Below are positions 62,494-64,000 of a DNA stretch of 64,000 nucleotides, one piece after another. A model generated the notes under the pieces. That model did not search any database, was not told where the DNA came from, and saw only the letters and a list, made by a program, of their open reading frames with translations. The DNA comes from Cardinalis cardinalis (taxonomy: Eukaryota > Chordata > Aves > Passeriformes > Cardinalidae), in the NCBI GenBank assembly GCA_014549065.1, contig JACDOX010000034.1, positions 496,001 through 560,000 on the forward strand, in the 5' to 3' direction. The translations under genes were made by a program, and so were the position numbers. Numbering within the stretch: position 1 is the first letter of the stretch; each line of letters starts with the position of its first letter.

Positions 62494-64000
62494 ACACGCT
62501 TCAAATGGTCTACATGTGTCAGGTTGGGCCCTTCAGTATTATGTTAATTAAATTAATTCAGCATTTAAATGTTCTACCTTGATGCCAGCAAATTGAGAAT
62601 ATACAGCTTACTGTTTTGTGTTAAAACATCTCACTCCCTAGCATTGCTGTAAGCTCTGTGTTGAGGCCAAGAGGCTTGTAGCAATCTCTTTCTGAAAATG
62701 TCCTGATACCACTTCTGGTAGCTGATCTTTCTTTCATCCTCAGAATGTTTCTTTTACCCTTGTCGCTTCTTACATCACCTCTTGTGAAGATTATCTGGGA
62801 TTTATTTTCAAGTTCCAGTACTGTTAGAGTTTGTAAAGTATTGCTTATTCCTCCAGATAAGGTTCTTTTAAATGAAGTTTGAAAGCTACCGTGTCATGGC
62901 TTGTTAATGTGCTAAAATAATGAAATGTTTATTGGATTTTTTGTAGTAATTTATTGCAAAAGATGTGGTATAACACCATGTCTGTCTTTTCAGCTGAAGA
63001 ATCATTTTTTCCTCAGGTAATGCAGAAACTCTGTGCAATTCATTTGAGTCTTCTATGACTGTGGAGAAAGTATCCAAATATAAACATAAGTAGTGCTGTG
63101 CTTATCTTTCATTTTTCTGGATTTTCTGAAAGCATATACCTCCAAGAATGGTTGGTCTCTTTTAGTCATTTAAATGAAGTGCTGAATGCTGAGCATGTAA
63201 GTGTGGGTGATAAGTATGTGCTTGCTGATCAAAGGAACCAGAGAGTGCAAGTCCAATAATGACTCCGATGATTTTTCGTTATGAAGTCCCCAGAGCCCTA
63301 GGCTTGATCAGACAAGATAATTGTGCTTTGAACAAATGTAAGCTCACCCCATTGTCCGTGTTTTCTTCAGATGCACCTAGTAGCTCATGAAAAAGATAAG
63401 CAAAGGTCTTAGAGGTCCTTTCCAATCCTATTAGTTAATGTTTCTAATTTTTCTATTGCTATCCACTGTTTAATTTTTCTTCTTTTTCTCTTTTTGCTAA
63501 AAATGCTTCAGAAGGTGGAATGGAGATATATGGAGATATCTCCTCTCCCCCCCTTCCCTCACCGCCTCCATGATCTACTATAACTGTTCTCGTTTGGTTC
63601 TGTGTGAAGTTTTCTGTACTGTGTGGAAGTTCTTAAGACAGAGATGTGCTTGCAATGTATTATGCTAGATGCAGAAGGAGTTCTTGTTCAGTTTTCACCA
63701 ATTTCTGGCTACAGAAAGAAAATTAAGGGCAATGGGCGTGTCAGTCTTAGCTTTGTCCCTTGGGACCTCTGAGGAAGGCATGCTTTCTGTCAGGTTCTGA
63801 AATTTGAAAATGCGTTGTCATTGTCTAAGACGAGCTAAAAAGTAAAATATGCTATTCACAGTAATGATTATGGTACATCCTAATACATGCTTCAATGATC
63901 TGATGAAGTTGGGTGTACTTTTAGGGGCTTGGTAGAAGCTACCTTGGTGTTCTGGCAAGTGAGGTGTTTCAAAGCCAGTTTTCTTGCTTTCAACAGCATT
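62494..64000 (+). other. AT-rich stretch to the window end
   Basis: A short segment at about 63404-63430 (AAGGTCTTAGAGGTCCTTTC) resembles the last bases of a plus-strand CR1 but is too short to be sure. I recognise nothing else. Confidence 0.3.

Noticed and set aside
62990..63018. Possible 23-nt microexon between CTTTTCAG and CAG|GTAATG
   Set aside because: It is too short, out of any known phase context, and unsupported by a neighbour exon.
1..64000. tRNA, rRNA, CRISPR or bacterial-type system
   Set aside because: No cloverleaf with internal promoter boxes, rRNA-like block or spaced direct-repeat array was seen; the window is ordinary vertebrate nuclear DNA.

Overview
The window is AT-rich, gene-poor vertebrate nuclear DNA, most probably from a bird. 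The dispersed repeats I recognise are CR1-type LINE fragments, in both orientations and usually 5'-truncated. There is also an avian-type endogenous retrovirus remnant. I see no Alu, L1 or other mammal-type repeats. Single unresolved bases (n) every 0.5-1 kb and one 57-base gap indicate a draft assembly. No prokaryotic features (operons, CRISPR, ribosome binding sites) are present. Most long open frames are chance frames in AT-rich DNA, frames inside the CpG island, or pieces of repeats.

Left part (1-11.6 kb): I reconstruct a spliced protein-coding gene on the minus strand. It has a start exon (9577-9405, in a longer exon beginning at 9651), a 40-nt exon (8057-8018), a 110-nt exon (545-436) and the first 20 nt of another exon at the window edge (20-1). 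Phases match at every junction, and the joined frame gives about 112 residues of a small, mostly helical, charged protein that I do not recognise. A possible alternative last exon lies at 3616-3578. A possible upstream non-coding exon lies in the CpG island (splice donor at 11502/11501), which would make the island a bidirectional promoter.

Centre (11.1-12.6 kb): a CpG island, interrupted by a minus-strand CR1 fragment, contains a strong NRF1-type site and the first coding exon of a plus-strand gene (12021-12221, 67 codons, phase-0 donor CAG|GTAAGG). The encoded N-terminus (Arg/Ala-rich presequence, then one hydrophobic segment, ending LAQ) resembles the N-terminus of MICU2, the mitochondrial calcium uniporter regulator. 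That call rests on exon 1 alone.

Right part (12.2-64 kb): I find no further exon of the plus-strand gene, so this is probably its very long first intron, or intron plus intergenic DNA. It carries CR1 fragments at about 22.8, 25.7-26.4, 30.5, 35.7, 37.7, 44.4 and 45.5-46.4 kb. It also holds a 5'-truncated retrovirus remnant (env transmembrane part plus LTR, 33.7-34.9 kb), a triplet microsatellite and a 3-copy 28-bp tandem repeat. Several unusually perfect inverted repeats are present, the best being a 34-bp perfect palindrome at 62.46 kb and a 17-bp-arm hairpin at 14.78 kb. An unexplained minus-strand coiled-coil-like frame lies at 39.06-38.71 kb. I see no multi-gene system; the most novel element is the small minus-strand gene beside the putative MICU2 promoter.
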